64,000 nucleotides of DNA. Source: an uncultured Gardnerella sp. (GTDB taxonomy: Bacteria; Actinomycetota; Actinomycetes; Actinomycetales; Bifidobacteriaceae). The stretch spans positions 1-64,000 of the forward strand of contig CAMYPG010000002.1 of assembly GCA_947289115.1 (NCBI GenBank), read 5' to 3'. The stretch's first letter is position 1; every line of letters begins with the position of its first letter. The notes below the pieces were generated by a model. The model searched no databases. It saw only the letters and a list, made by a program, of their open reading frames with translations, and was not told where the DNA came from. The position numbers were made by a program, and so were the translations under genes. Shown here piece after piece: positions 36,163 to 46,176 of this stretch.

Positions 36163-36873
36163 CTAAAATCCTTGATTTTCTGGGGCTTCTGGCGATTTTT
36201 TGTCACCTATTCCAGCATTATCCATCAACTCGCACATGTCTTTAGCAATCAACTTAGATAAGTCGCAAGCTGGCAAAGTGGCGTCTAAAACGCAAAATCT
36301 TTGCGCATTTTGTTTAGCAAGATCTAAGAACGCTTCACGCGTGCGGCGCGCAAAATCAAGCCCTGCACTTTCCATGCGATCCGCCTGCCCATGCAATCGC
36401 ACAGCAGCATCTTTCTCGCTCATATCTAGCAAATACGTGCGATTTGGCCAAAGGCAATTAGATGCCCAGTCGCTTAAATCGCGCACGTCTTGCATAGTGA
36501 GTTCACGCCCCCCAGACTGATACGCTAGCGATGAGTCAATGTAACGGTCCGTTATAACCACCGCACCGCGCCGCAAGGCTGGGATGATGATTTGCGCAGC
36601 ATGTTGAGCGCGATCCGCAGCAAACAGAAGCGCCTCGGTGCGCGCAGAAATCGCTCCGCCGTGTAGAAGAATGTTGCGCAACTGTTCGCCCAACGGTGTT
36701 CCGCCAGGCTCTCTCGTAACAACAACCTCAAGTCCGCGTGCTTGCAAAAAATCACGCAAAGCCTCAACTTGCGTGGTTTTCCCAACGCCGTCTATTCCTT
36801 CAAAAGATATAAAAAGACCCTTAAGACCTTTGTTTAAACCGCTAAGCCCGCTGTTTTTAAGACCTATAGCCAT
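36163..36873 (-). CDS. tmk: Thymidylate kinase
   Basis: Phosphorylates dTMP to dTDP. P-loop [12 protein letters not shown] near residues 24-35, DR-x motif [14 protein letters not shown] near 105-118, [14 protein letters not shown] near 55-68, and a LID region [16 protein letters not shown]. At 236 residues it carries about 18 extra N-terminal residues ([19 protein letters not shown]) before the P-loop strand. An internal start cannot be excluded, but AGAGG lies upstream of the ATG used. It is 21 bp after topA and precedes holB. Confidence 0.93.
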   Translation of the reverse strand: MAIGLKNSGLSGLNKGLKGLFISFEGIDGVGKTTQVEALRDFLQARGLEVVVTREPGGTPLGEQLRNILLHGGAISARTEALLFAADRAQHAAQIIIPALRRGAVVITDRYIDSSLAYQSGGRELTMQDVRDLSDWASNCLWPNRTYLLDMSEKDAAVRLHGQADRMESAGLDFARRTREAFLDLAKQNAQRFCVLDATLPACDLSKLIAKDMCELMDNAGIGDKKSPEAPENQGF

Positions 36874-36894
36874 TTTTGCATACCTCTACCAGGT

Positions 36895-39732
36895 TTACTC
36901 GCCTTTAGATGTGGACTTTTTTGCTGTGCTCTTTTTTGCAGCAGGCTTTTTAGCGGCCGTTTTCTTAGCAGCCGTTTTCTTTGCAGCAGTTCTCTTGCGC
37001 TTTACAGGCCCTGCCGCACGCTTTTGCGCCAAAAGCTCAAACGCAACCTGTGGCTCAATCGACTCAGGCGTGTACTGCTTTGGAAGCGTGCGATTCGTAA
37101 CGCCGTCTGTAATATAAGCTCCATAGAAGCCGTCTTTAATCACCACTGGCTTGCCGCTTTCTGGATCTTCTCCAAGCTCCCTAAGCGGCGGTTTTGCGGC
37201 TCCACGAGTGTGCTTTGCATACTTCGGTTGAGCAAAAAGCTCCTTGGCTTCGTCTAAAGTCACACTAAAAATCGCGTCTTCGCTTGCAAGCGAACGATTG
37301 TCTGGCTTGGCATCCACAGCCGAATCGCCAGCATCCGCGCGCTCGTAAGTCTTAGTCAAATAAGGTCCGTATCGACCATTATTCGCCTCAATCTTCGCGC
37401 GCTTTACTTCGCCTTGCTCATCAACTTCTTCCACAATGCCAACCAATCGAGGCAAATTCAAAAGTCGCAAAGCATCTTGCAAAGTTATTGTTGCAGGGTC
37501 CATTGTTTTAAACAAAGACGCCATTTTTGGCTTAGCTTTAGCAGACTTTTTAGATTTTGCAGAAGACTTTGCGCCAGTTTTAGCAGAATCGTCGGCTGCT
37601 TGCGACCCATCCTCATCCGAGGCTTCAACAAGAGCAACGTACGCTCCAAAACGCCCGTTCCTAACTTCTATGCTGCCGCCAGTTTGCGGATCCGTACCCA
37701 AAACGCGCGGACCGTCGGAGTTGTTCTCAATCAAATCTCGCGCAACTTGCTCAGTCAACTCGTCTGGAGCCAAAGTACTTGGAATCGAAGCTCTGCGCGC
37801 ATTGCCCTCTTCGTCTAGATTCTTCGTATCTTCCAAATACGGGCCGTATCTTCCTACGCGCACGTGCAATCCGCCGCCAATATCAATCGTGTTGATTTCT
37901 CGAGCGTCAATCTCGCCAAGCTGATCAACTTGTTTTTGCAAACCTTCATGCATTGCAAAGTCGCCAGCAACCGCCCCGTTATCTCCAAAGTAAAACTTGT
38001 AAAGCCAATCTTTACCAGCTTCCTCGCCATGTGCTATGCGGTCCAAACCATTTTCCATGTCCGCCGTAAACGCATAGTCAACGTAAGTTGGGAAATTAGA
38101 TTCCAAAAGCTTAATAACAGCAAAAGCAAGCCAGCTTGGAATCAACGCGCGCCCACGCTCATACACGTATCCGCGGTCAATAATCGTGGAAATAATGCTA
38201 GCGTAAGTAGACGGCCTACCAATCTCCTTAGCTTCAAGCGTTTTAACTAAAGACGCTTCCGTGTAGCGAGCTGGCGGCTGAGTTTCATGACCATCCGCGC
38301 TAACTTGCAAAGCTTTAAGAACATCGCCATTAGCCATAGGAGGCAAAGCCTTAGACTGCTCGTCTTCGCTAAATCCGCCAAACACCTTCATAAATCCAGC
38401 AAACTCAATCACGGTTCCAGAAGCTTGGAAATTAGCAGTTCCAAAGCTGCCAGCCAAAGCGTCTAGCTTAACTGTAGCTGTAAAACCAGTAGCATCCGCC
38501 ATTTGAGAAGCAAGAGTGCGCTGCCAAATAAGCGTATAAAGTTTAAGCTGATCGGCAGGGAGAACACCAGCCAAATCCGCAGGATTTCTAAACGTAGATC
38601 CAGCAGGACGAATACACTCGTGCGCTTCCTGAGCGCCTGCAGAAGTCGTAGCATACTGTTTTGGAGAATCCGCTAAATACTCGTCTCCGAAACTAGACTT
38701 AACGCAATCTCGCGCCGCAAAAATCGCCTCTTTAGAAAGTGTTACAGAATCAGTACGCATGTAGGTTATGTAACCGTTTTCGTACAAAGATTGAGCCGCG
38801 CGCATAGTTTGGCGAGAGCTCATCGACAAGCGGTTTCCAGCAGTCTGTTGAAGAGTAGAAGTTGTAAACGGAGGTAATGGGCGGCGGCGATACGGCTTAG
38901 TGTCCATTGAGCTCACAACAAAATCAGCCGCGCCAAGACTCTGTGCAATCGCACAAGCATCTGCCTCATTCAAATAGTGCGCTAAAGCAGATTCGCCCTT
39001 AGTTTTTTGAAGCTCGCCAAGCGAATTAAAATCTTTAGAGGCAGCCAAACGCTCTCCATTTAGAGCCGTCATTCTCGCTTGGAAATCAACGCCATTTGCG
39101 CTCAAATCCGCACAAACATCCCAATAGCTCGCCTTTTTAAACGCCATTCGCTCGCGCTCGCGCTCAACAATCAAACGCGTTGCAACAGATTGCACTCGCC
39201 CAGCAGAAAGACCCGGTCCCACTTTACGCCACAAAACTGGCGAAAGCTCGTAGCCGTACAATCTATCCAACACGCGGCGTGTTTCTTGCGCATCAACCAT
39301 ATGGTCGTCAACGTTTCGCGTGTTAGCAAGCGAAGCTTGAATCGCATCTTTTGTAATCTCGTGAAACACCATGCGCTTTACTGGCACTTTTGGCTTAAGT
39401 GCTTGCACAAGATGCCACGCAATCGCTTCTCCTTCGCGGTCCTCATCAGTTGCGAGGAACAATTCGCCCGACTTTGCGAGCGCAGCCTTTAAATCCGAAA
39501 CTGTTTTCTTTTTATCCGCGCCAACAACATAGTATGGCTCAAAACCATTGTTTACATCTACGCCAAACTTGCCAAATTCTGCCTTTTTAGCAGCTGGCAC
39601 CTGACTTGGCTGTGCTAAATCACGAATGTGGCCAACGGATGCCATAACAGTGTATCCGTTTCCAAGATATCCGCCTATTTTACGCGCTTTAGTGGGAGAC
39701 TCCACAATGACAAGCTTGTTCTGCTCTGTCAT
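36895..39732 (-). CDS. topA: DNA topoisomerase I
   Basis: Type IA topoisomerase that relaxes negative supercoils, 945 residues. TOPRIM domain: VIVESPTKARKIGGYLG at 7-23 and ATDEDREGEAIAWHL near 100-114. Catalytic Tyr in GYITYMRTDS near 320. C-terminal Topo_C repeats show GRFGAYV, GRYGPYL and GFYGAYI motifs, followed by a Lys/Ala-rich tail (TAAKKTAAKK). No tetracysteine zinc fingers, as in other actinobacteria. The ATG at 39732 has AAAGGAG 6 nt upstream. First gene of the topA-tmk-holB unit. Confidence 0.95.
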   Translation of the reverse strand: MTEQNKLVIVESPTKARKIGGYLGNGYTVMASVGHIRDLAQPSQVPAAKKAEFGKFGVDVNNGFEPYYVVGADKKKTVSDLKAALAKSGELFLATDEDREGEAIAWHLVQALKPKVPVKRMVFHEITKDAIQASLANTRNVDDHMVDAQETRRVLDRLYGYELSPVLWRKVGPGLSAGRVQSVATRLIVERERERMAFKKASYWDVCADLSANGVDFQARMTALNGERLAASKDFNSLGELQKTKGESALAHYLNEADACAIAQSLGAADFVVSSMDTKPYRRRPLPPFTTSTLQQTAGNRLSMSSRQTMRAAQSLYENGYITYMRTDSVTLSKEAIFAARDCVKSSFGDEYLADSPKQYATTSAGAQEAHECIRPAGSTFRNPADLAGVLPADQLKLYTLIWQRTLASQMADATGFTATVKLDALAGSFGTANFQASGTVIEFAGFMKVFGGFSEDEQSKALPPMANGDVLKALQVSADGHETQPPARYTEASLVKTLEAKEIGRPSTYASIISTIIDRGYVYERGRALIPSWLAFAVIKLLESNFPTYVDYAFTADMENGLDRIAHGEEAGKDWLYKFYFGDNGAVAGDFAMHEGLQKQVDQLGEIDAREINTIDIGGGLHVRVGRYGPYLEDTKNLDEEGNARRASIPSTLAPDELTEQVARDLIENNSDGPRVLGTDPQTGGSIEVRNGRFGAYVALVEASDEDGSQAADDSAKTGAKSSAKSKKSAKAKPKMASLFKTMDPATITLQDALRLLNLPRLVGIVEEVDEQGEVKRAKIEANNGRYGPYLTKTYERADAGDSAVDAKPDNRSLASEDAIFSVTLDEAKELFAQPKYAKHTRGAAKPPLRELGEDPESGKPVVIKDGFYGAYITDGVTNRTLPKQYTPESIEPQVAFELLAQKRAAGPVKRKRTAAKKTAAKKTAAKKPAAKKSTAKKSTSKGE

Positions 39733-39902
39733 ACGCTCTCCTTTCGTACAGATGCATTTTGTATGCATATTCCGCGCTTTTACTACTCAATCCACGCAAA
39801 CTCTAACGCAATACGCGTTTCATATTCAACAAAATCAACAAAATCAAACTTTGCGAAATATCAGCATATACTCCTATATATACCACTTTACTTATTTTTT
39901 AT

Positions 39903-41039
39903 TCAATTAGACGATAATCTTAACAATAAATCGTCCTCATCTTGACGTTTTGGAACTTCGCTTTTTGAAGGAGGAGTAGGCGGAGCACCAACTAATCCGA
40001 GCCTACTTAAAGGAGCTGCACTGGATTGTCTAAGAACCATCAAAACGCCGAAAGTCAAGCTACACACTCCTGCTACAGCCCAATATGCACAAGAGTGCGA
40101 TACCCCTATAGCCCATTTTGCACCTAAATCTATTCCTGGCATAATCTGGTAAATCATGTACGAACAGTAAGTTAGGCAGATTATTCCCATTGTGATCATT
40201 GCGCTTCCAACGATTTGCACGCTTATAGATGATCTTCTTGAACCTGGCACGTCCATTCCAGATGATCTTGTAAAAATCAACACTGTTGACGTTACAGCAC
40301 CAACTATGAGTACGGATATCATAACGTCTGCCGGCCTGTGCCATCTGCCTCCCAAAAGAGCTATGGCAAGCAGAAATGTGATTATTGCTGAGCCAAGTGC
40401 AATCCATGCTCTAAAAGCGCGACTTACAGCGCAAACAAGCAGCGCGCACGCAGCCGCCATTAGTAGCATGTGACCAGACGGAGCGGAATTTTTTGCAAGC
40501 GTTGCTACATTTACTAGGATCGGACGCGGAAGCACACGTTTTAGAGGCTCTGCAGCTAGAGATAAAACTAGTATTACAGCGCATTGCGCAATCAGCCACC
40601 AGCGTTTTCTTATGATTGATATTATTGCTGCCGCAGCGCAAATCAAGGCAGATAAGACTATAACGAGTATGGAACTTCTAAGCGGAGTTAGTACAACAGA
40701 CAGCCACGACGGAATGGCACTATATCCAAAAGTACTAATCACCATTTCTTCATACGACTGACCTATTGCGGTTCTAACGGCTAGAATCCACATGATTGAT
40801 GCAAAAGATGCAAAAAGAACAGCACACAGCGCACACAAAGCTATTGTTGATATTCTAGGACGATTCATCAGCGGATCGAGCTTAGAAATATCTTGATTAG
40901 CCTCGCTGCTTTGAGAATTTTGACTATTTTTGATATTTTCACCAATGCCGCTAATTTGACTATTATCACTGTCGTCGCTGCCATCGCTAATCTTGCTGCC
41001 TTCAAATAGACTCATACCAAGCATTTTATCAAACAACAC
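39903..41039 (-). CDS. PAP2-superfamily membrane phosphatase
   Basis: Membrane protein of about 378 residues with a Ser/Asn/Asp-rich cytoplasmic N-terminus (about 1-60) and roughly eight hydrophobic segments. The phosphatidic-acid-phosphatase signature is complete: KRVLPRP near 165, SAPSGH near 185 and GGRWHRPADV near 230. It may dephosphorylate undecaprenyl pyrophosphate or another lipid phosphate. The start is uncertain: in-frame ATGs at 41024 and 41015 are equally poor in ribosome sites. It lies between topA and the SRP RNA. Confidence 0.82.
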   Translation of the reverse strand: MLFDKMLGMSLFEGSKISDGSDDSDNSQISGIGENIKNSQNSQSSEANQDISKLDPLMNRPRISTIALCALCAVLFASFASIMWILAVRTAIGQSYEEMVISTFGYSAIPSWLSVVLTPLRSSILVIVLSALICAAAAIISIIRKRWWLIAQCAVILVLSLAAEPLKRVLPRPILVNVATLAKNSAPSGHMLLMAAACALLVCAVSRAFRAWIALGSAIITFLLAIALLGGRWHRPADVMISVLIVGAVTSTVLIFTRSSGMDVPGSRRSSISVQIVGSAMITMGIICLTYCSYMIYQIMPGIDLGAKWAIGVSHSCAYWAVAGVCSLTFGVLMVLRQSSAAPLSRLGLVGAPPTPPSKSEVPKRQDEDDLLLRLSSN

Positions 41040-41081
41040 TCCACTCGCGACAGAGCACTTGCACTATGTGAAATCGCAAAT

Positions 41082-41187
41082 CTTCCGCACTTTGTAGCTC
41101 TAAACCACGCGCAGAGCAACAAACTCGGGAAAAACATGACGCACTTTGCACCAAACTTGACCTAAATCACGTACAAAAAGCGGAAAA
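41082..41187. repeat. Family A hairpin repeats next to the SRP RNA gene
   Basis: Two rearranged family A segments: CTTCCGCACTTTGTAGCTCTAA (like the second unit at 26825) and GCACTTTGCACC followed by AAACTTGACCTAAATCACGTAC and AAAAAGCGGAAAA. The second probably provides the T-rich 3' end of the SRP RNA transcript. Confidence 0.65.
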
Positions 41188-41271
41188 CCCCCGCGCACCC
41201 ACCAGAGGCCACTTACCCTTGCTGCATTCCTGCCCTGGGGGGATTGGGTGACGTAGTGCCACGCGGAGGCT
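41187..41271 (-). ncRNA. ffs: Signal recognition particle RNA, small bacterial type
   Basis: On the minus strand the diagnostic SRP apical domain is present: CAGGGCAGGAATGCAGCAAG (GGAA-like tetraloop and asymmetric AGCA loop bound by Ffh). Flanking strands CCTCCGCG..CACCCA and TGGGTG..CGCGGGGG pair as the long stem. A TAATAT -10 box at 41278-41283 sits 7 nt before the 5' end, and the GGGGG stem end is followed by TTTT. Length about 85 nt. The boundaries are accurate to a few bases only. Confidence 0.9.
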
Positions 41272-41342
41272 CTACCTATATTACACGATTTTGGCTACAA
41301 GTCGAGCGCAAGTCGCAAGCTTCCGCACCATTAGGCGCATTG

Positions 41343-42485
41343 CTAGGCGCGCCACACGCTTTTACCATGTTCTTTTGCAGCCTCAACATCTGCATTAAGC
41401 TGCGACTCATCTGCCTCAACATCTCCAGCAATATAGCGCTCAACGAGTTCGCGCGCCTCGCTATCTTCATGCTGAACAGCTGGCGACTTCATAAAGTAGG
41501 AGCTAGGAGCCAAAATCGGGCCCGAAAGCTTGCGATCCAACGCAATCTTCGCCGCACGCACAGCGTCTATAACAATGCCTGCAGAATTAGGCGAATCCCA
41601 CACTTCGAGCTTGTACTCTAAGCTAAGCGGAACATCGCCAAAAGTGGTGCCCTCTAAGCGCACAAACGCAAACTTGCGGTCGTCAAGCCAAGCAACATAA
41701 TCCGAAGGACCAATGTGCACGTTGTGATCATCCATATCGTGCGGAACAATCGAAGTAACCGCGCGAGTCTTAGAAATCTTCTTCGACTCAAGCCTAGAGC
41801 GCTGCAACATGTTCATAAAGTCCATGTTTCCGCCAACATTAAGCTGGTAAGTGCGGTCTAAACGCACTCCTCTGTCTTCAAAAAGTCGCGCCATAACGCG
41901 GTGCGTAATCGTAGCTCCAACCTGGCTTTTAATATCGTCGCCAATAATCGGAACTCCTGCATCGCGGAACTTTTGCGCCCAAACTGGGTCGGAAGCAATA
42001 AAAACAGGAAGGCAATTTACAAACGCGCATCCAGCTTCCATAGCTGCAGTTGCATAAGCCTTGTCTGCTTGCTCGGAGCCTACTGGCAAGTAAGACACAA
42101 GCACGTCTACATGCAAATCGCGCAAAACCGCGGCAACATCCACAGGTTCTTCTTCGGATTCGTCAATCATCTGCTTGTAATAGTCGCCCAAACCATCATA
42201 AGTAGGTCCACGCTGCACTTTAACACCAAGATTAGGCACGTCTGCAAAGCGAATCGTGTTGTTTTGAGAAGCATAAATCGCCTCGCTTAAATCACGACCC
42301 ACTTTTAAAGCGTCAACGTCAAATGCTGCTACAAACTCAATATCTCGCACGCGATATTGCCCAAAAACAGCATGCATTAATCCTGGAATTTTATCGCCAT
42401 CATTGGCATTTTTGTAGTATTCAACGCCTTGAACCAACGACGAAGCACAATTGCCAACACCGGCAATGGCAACGCGGATACTCAT
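41343..42485 (-). CDS. ino1: Inositol-3-phosphate synthase
   Basis: NAD-dependent conversion of glucose 6-phosphate to 1D-myo-inositol 3-phosphate, the precursor of phosphatidylinositol and related actinobacterial glycolipids. Dinucleotide motif [15 protein letters not shown] at 7-21, [22 protein letters not shown] near 115, QVGATITHR near 190, [10 protein letters not shown] near 218 and the catalytic Lys-containing [17 protein letters not shown] near 291. At 380 residues it is the typical actinobacterial short form. AAGGAG lies 6 nt before the ATG. Divergent from the PBP gene. Confidence 0.92.
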   Translation of the reverse strand: MSIRVAIAGVGNCASSLVQGVEYYKNANDGDKIPGLMHAVFGQYRVRDIEFVAAFDVDALKVGRDLSEAIYASQNNTIRFADVPNLGVKVQRGPTYDGLGDYYKQMIDESEEEPVDVAAVLRDLHVDVLVSYLPVGSEQADKAYATAAMEAGCAFVNCLPVFIASDPVWAQKFRDAGVPIIGDDIKSQVGATITHRVMARLFEDRGVRLDRTYQLNVGGNMDFMNMLQRSRLESKKISKTRAVTSIVPHDMDDHNVHIGPSDYVAWLDDRKFAFVRLEGTTFGDVPLSLEYKLEVWDSPNSAGIVIDAVRAAKIALDRKLSGPILAPSSYFMKSPAVQHEDSEARELVERYIAGDVEADESQLNADVEAAKEHGKSVWRA

Positions 42486-42619
42486 ATAAACTCCTTGCCC
42501 AAAAACAGCAGCATATAATCATGCTGCACTAACACACTTTTATAATACTAGCTTTTACAAATATTACATATGATATTAAATATGGTTAAAATTCCTCGCC
42601 AAGCGCTAACTTGGATTAT

Positions 42620-44971
42620 ATGGTTGCAAATAGTAATGGACAAAATTCGCACTCTTCTAATACAGGACGCACTGTAAGAAGCGCGACTTCTGCAGAGGAA
42701 AAACGACGCGCAAACGCCAGAACTGGAACAGCCAGACCAAGCGCAACAAGGCAGAGGCGTCAAGGAAGAAGACACAAAAGAATCCGCGACACGTGGCGAA
42801 CAAAACATCCAATCCTATTTTGGGCATTAATCATAATTTTTACACCAATAATCCTTGGCACACTCGTATTTGCGGTTATGTATGTAAACACCGACATTCC
42901 GCAGCCAGATAAGATTGCGATGGCAGACAAAACCAAGGTGTACTACGCAGACGGAAAAACAGAAATCGGTAGTTTTGCGGAACAAAATCGAGAAATCATA
43001 AGTTGCTCTGCGCTAAAACCATATGTTGGCAACGCGATAGTCGCAAGCGAAAACAGATCGTTCTACAAAGACGGTGGAATTGATTTTAAAGGAATTGGAC
43101 GCGCAATAATTCACAACATAACTTCTAAAGGACGCTGGGGCGGGTCCACAATCACACAACAGTATGCAGAACGCTACTATCTTGGTGAAACAAAAACGTA
43201 TTTAGGCAAGCTTCACGAGGCGATTCTAGCTCTAAAAATCGCGCAAACACAAGATAAAAATACTGTGCTATGTAACTATATGAACACTATTTATCTTGGT
43301 CGCGGAGCGTATGGAATACAAGCGGCAGCAAAAGCGTACTTTGGTGTAGAAGCAAAGGATCTTACACTATCTCAAGCAGCAATGCTGGCTGGAATAATCC
43401 CTGCACCAAGCAGCTGGGATCCTGCAATTATGCCTAAAGAAGCGAATATGCGATTCAAGCGCGTTCTTAGGATTATGCGTGAAGACAAGTACATTACTGA
43501 CGCAGAATATAAAAGCGCTAAAATGCCACAAACCATTAATCAGACTAAGCAAAACGTTTATTCAGGACCTCAAGGTTATTTACTTAACATGGTTCGCAGC
43601 GAGCTTACTCAAAGCGGAGCTTTTACAAAGGAAGACCTTGATACTGGCGGATATCGTATTGTTACAACAATCGACAAAGCTAAGCAGGATTTAATGTTTA
43701 GTGTGGCAAGCCCTGCTATGGGTGGTCGCGGAATCGCTCCAGCTGGATTGCAAGTAGGTGGAATGAGTGTAAATCCTAAAGACGGGTCAATCATATCCGT
43801 TTATGCTGGAGATGACTATCTTTCTAAACCGCTTAATAATGCTACTCAAGCCCTTTATGAACCTGGAAGCACCATGAAGCCATTCGCTTTAATCGGTGCT
43901 ATTCAGGCTGGAACAAGTCTTAATACTCTGTTTAATGGAAATTCTAACCTAAAGTTTGAAGGCATAGATAAGCCTGTTAACAACTATGCAAACACTAATT
44001 GGGGAACAATCAACCTTTATAAAGCAACAGCAAACTCCGTGAACACGCCGTTTATGTCTTTGCAGCAAAAGCTTGGGCGTAGGGCTGTGGCTCATACTGC
44101 TGTTACGGCTGGCTTGAATCCTAAGAGGATTAATGGCGAAAATCCGTTCACAGTGTTGGGTAACGACCCTGTGCATGTTAGCGAAATTGCGCGAGCCTAT
44201 TCTACGATAGCAAATCAGGGGCGTAGACCAGATATTCATATTGTTGCTAGCGTTAAGAATCCAGATGGAAAAGAATTTTATAGAGCTCCAACATCTGGAC
44301 GACAAGTGTTTTCTCCAGCAGACATGGCTCTTACCACTAAAGCTCTGCAAGGCGTTGTGCAATATGGTACTTCTACGGAAGCTAGGGGTGTTGGCAAACC
44401 TATAGCTGGAAAGTCTGGTACCGCAAACGATGAGACTGCATGCAGCTTTGTTGGTTTTACTCCTAGTGTTGTAACCGTGTTTGCTATATGGTATCCGAAT
44501 GCGCAGGGAAATCCTCAGCCTGTTCCATCTTTCCGCGGTTATCCAGGCGGTGTTGGGTATTCTGCACATTTGTTTACAAAGTATATGCGTCACGCGCTTA
44601 CTGGAATGCCTACCGAGAAGTTCCCAGAAGCTAAGGATAACGGCAAAATTGGTGGTGAAGATGGCAAGTGGGGACTTGGAGGCAATAGGCGTACTTCGGA
44701 ATACGACTACTCGGATAGAGCTTCTGACAATAAAGAGCCTTATAAGGAAAATAAGGATAAAGTAGATAGGACAGAAAATAAGCCTTCAGATTCTGCAGGC
44801 GCGGCTGCTGGCGACTCTTCACGCGGGTCCGAAGGATCTTATGGATCTGGGCTTGGTTCGGGAGAGTCTGGTCAATCTGAACGCAATTCGTCTGGAGCAT
44901 TTGACTCGCCAGGATCGCCATATGGATACTCTGGATCAGAGACTCAAGAAGGCGCTGCTGGCGGCGATTAA
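42620..44971 (+). CDS. Class A penicillin-binding protein (transglycosylase/transpeptidase)
   Basis: Bifunctional peptidoglycan synthase, membrane-anchored. Basic N-terminal cytoplasmic tail of about 65 residues and one membrane helix near 70-95 (FWALIIIFTPIILGTLVFAV). GT51 domain with catalytic Glu144 in ENRSFYKDGGID and GGSTITQQ. Transpeptidase with Ser417 in PGSTMKPF (SxxK), SxN at Ser473 (SVNTP) and Lys598 in KSGTAND (KTG box). The C-terminal 100 residues are Gly/Ser/Glu-rich low complexity. The ATG at 42620 is chosen over a TTG three codons earlier; the ribosome site is weak. Divergent from ino1. Confidence 0.92.
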   Translation: MVANSNGQNSHSSNTGRTVRSATSAEEKRRANARTGTARPSATRQRRQGRRHKRIRDTWRTKHPILFWALIIIFTPIILGTLVFAVMYVNTDIPQPDKIAMADKTKVYYADGKTEIGSFAEQNREIISCSALKPYVGNAIVASENRSFYKDGGIDFKGIGRAIIHNITSKGRWGGSTITQQYAERYYLGETKTYLGKLHEAILALKIAQTQDKNTVLCNYMNTIYLGRGAYGIQAAAKAYFGVEAKDLTLSQAAMLAGIIPAPSSWDPAIMPKEANMRFKRVLRIMREDKYITDAEYKSAKMPQTINQTKQNVYSGPQGYLLNMVRSELTQSGAFTKEDLDTGGYRIVTTIDKAKQDLMFSVASPAMGGRGIAPAGLQVGGMSVNPKDGSIISVYAGDDYLSKPLNNATQALYEPGSTMKPFALIGAIQAGTSLNTLFNGNSNLKFEGIDKPVNNYANTNWGTINLYKATANSVNTPFMSLQQKLGRRAVAHTAVTAGLNPKRINGENPFTVLGNDPVHVSEIARAYSTIANQGRRPDIHIVASVKNPDGKEFYRAPTSGRQVFSPADMALTTKALQGVVQYGTSTEARGVGKPIAGKSGTANDETACSFVGFTPSVVTVFAIWYPNAQGNPQPVPSFRGYPGGVGYSAHLFTKYMRHALTGMPTEKFPEAKDNGKIGGEDGKWGLGGNRRTSEYDYSDRASDNKEPYKENKDKVDRTENKPSDSAGAAAGDSSRGSEGSYGSGLGSGESGQSERNSSGAFDSPGSPYGYSGSETQEGAAGGD

Positions 44972-44980
44972 TCTATATTT

Positions 44981-45025
44981 CCCCGAGTTTGTACGTGAAT
45001 CGGGTCGAATTTGGTACAAAAAGCG
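44981..45025. repeat. Family A hairpin repeat after the PBP gene
   Basis: CCCCGAGTTTGTAC followed by loop GTGAATCGGGTCGAATTTG and GTACAAAAAGCG: the conserved loop with four substitutions and an imperfect stem. It starts 10 bp after the PBP stop and may help terminate it. Confidence 0.65.
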
Positions 45026-45062
45026 TCGATTGGTTCGCGCGTTACAAGATTACGTAGGTTGC

Positions 45063-45330
45063 GCCAAGTAGGTAGAGATTCGAGATTTTTCGCACTGAAT
45101 GAGATGAACCTCAGCATGAAATGGTGATTCATCGAATGAAGAAGAAAAATCGAGAATCTCGGTGATTAAGATATACGCAAAAGTTTTAGATATTCAGAAG
45201 GTTTGATGTATTTCTATACGAGCAATAAAAGAGGAGCGTAGCGACGGGACTTGCGAGGAGAGAAATACTCAAACCTCGCGCAACAGCAAGCAAAGAAATA
45301 CCGTTCGCGCGCTCTAAGCGCTCACGTATT
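45063..45330 (+). repeat. Family B structured repeat, copy 3
   Basis: First hairpin: outer arms 45075-45093 (GAGATTCGAGATTTTTCGC) and 45144-45162, with a GA/GA symmetric mismatch; inner arms GATGAACC (45103-45110) and GGTGATTCATC (45123-45133). Tail hairpin arms 45199-45215 and 45261-45276 (AGGTTTGATGTATTTCT / AGAAATACTCAAACCT). It occupies the 360-bp gap between the PBP and HAD genes with a family A unit. Confidence 0.78.
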
Positions 45331-45332
45331 CG

Positions 45333-46046
45333 CTACTGCGCAATTCGCGCAATAATGTAGCGCTCAAGCGTTTGAGGCGTAACATCTTCGTATCCATGTA
45401 TATCAGCGAATTGCGGTCCGTTACTTACGTCTAGATTCGAGTACGCTGTTTGTGCAAGAGTCGTCGCCCCCGAAGCTGCAGCCGACTTTAACCCTGCAAA
45501 CGAATCCTCAATAGCGATGCAATACTTCATGTTTTGCGCACTAATACCAAGCAGTTTCCCTGCTGCTAAATATGGCTCGGAGCTTGGCTTTGTAGCATAT
45601 CCATCGTCTCCGCAAATGTATCCTGCAAACGCACCTTTTGGCGCATGGTTCACAATGTTTTCAACAAGTCGCCTTGGTGAATTGCTCACTAGAATCGAAG
45701 GGATTCCTGCATCCGCTAATTTTTGCAAAAGATTCAGAACGTCTGGTACCCATGGAACCTCTATCTGCTCTTTTTGCGCTACATAGTCCACCATCGCGTT
45801 GCCGATTTCTTCAACGCCCATTTTTGTTCCGCGAGCAATCATGGCTTCAGCAACATCTTTTAAAGATCCACCAGAATACTGCCAAGCTAATTCTTCGTTC
45901 CATTCGCCACCATGTTCTTTTGCGATTTGGATTTCAGCATCATGCCAATACGGTTCCGAATCAATTAGCGTGCCGTCCATATCCCAAAAGACTGCGGAAA
46001 GCTTGTGATTTGTGGTGTTTTGCGCTGCTGTTATGTTTAGTGCCAT
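45333..46046 (-). CDS. HAD-family hydrolase, beta-phosphoglucomutase-like
   Basis: Cytosolic haloacid-dehalogenase-fold phosphatase or mutase of 237 residues. Motif I FWDMDGTLIDSEP near 21-33 (both Asp present), a helical cap, motif II SILVSNSPRR near 120, and motif IV CIAIEDSFAGLKSAAASG near 175. This subfamily includes sugar-phosphate phosphatases and beta-phosphoglucomutase; the exact substrate cannot be read. The ATG at 46046 has AAAGGG upstream. It follows the heat-shock operon on the same strand. Confidence 0.85.
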   Translation of the reverse strand: MALNITAAQNTTNHKLSAVFWDMDGTLIDSEPYWHDAEIQIAKEHGGEWNEELAWQYSGGSLKDVAEAMIARGTKMGVEEIGNAMVDYVAQKEQIEVPWVPDVLNLLQKLADAGIPSILVSNSPRRLVENIVNHAPKGAFAGYICGDDGYATKPSSEPYLAAGKLLGISAQNMKYCIAIEDSFAGLKSAAASGATTLAQTAYSNLDVSNGPQFADIHGYEDVTPQTLERYIIARIAQ

Positions 46047-46176
46047 CAATACCCTTTTGTTTTGTCGCTTTACGTATGCAATATTTATCAATATTTATAT
46101 TTTATATTTACATTTTATATTTAAACATTTGATTAGTATTTAATAATATCTAAACTAATGTTAGACTGCTACATTG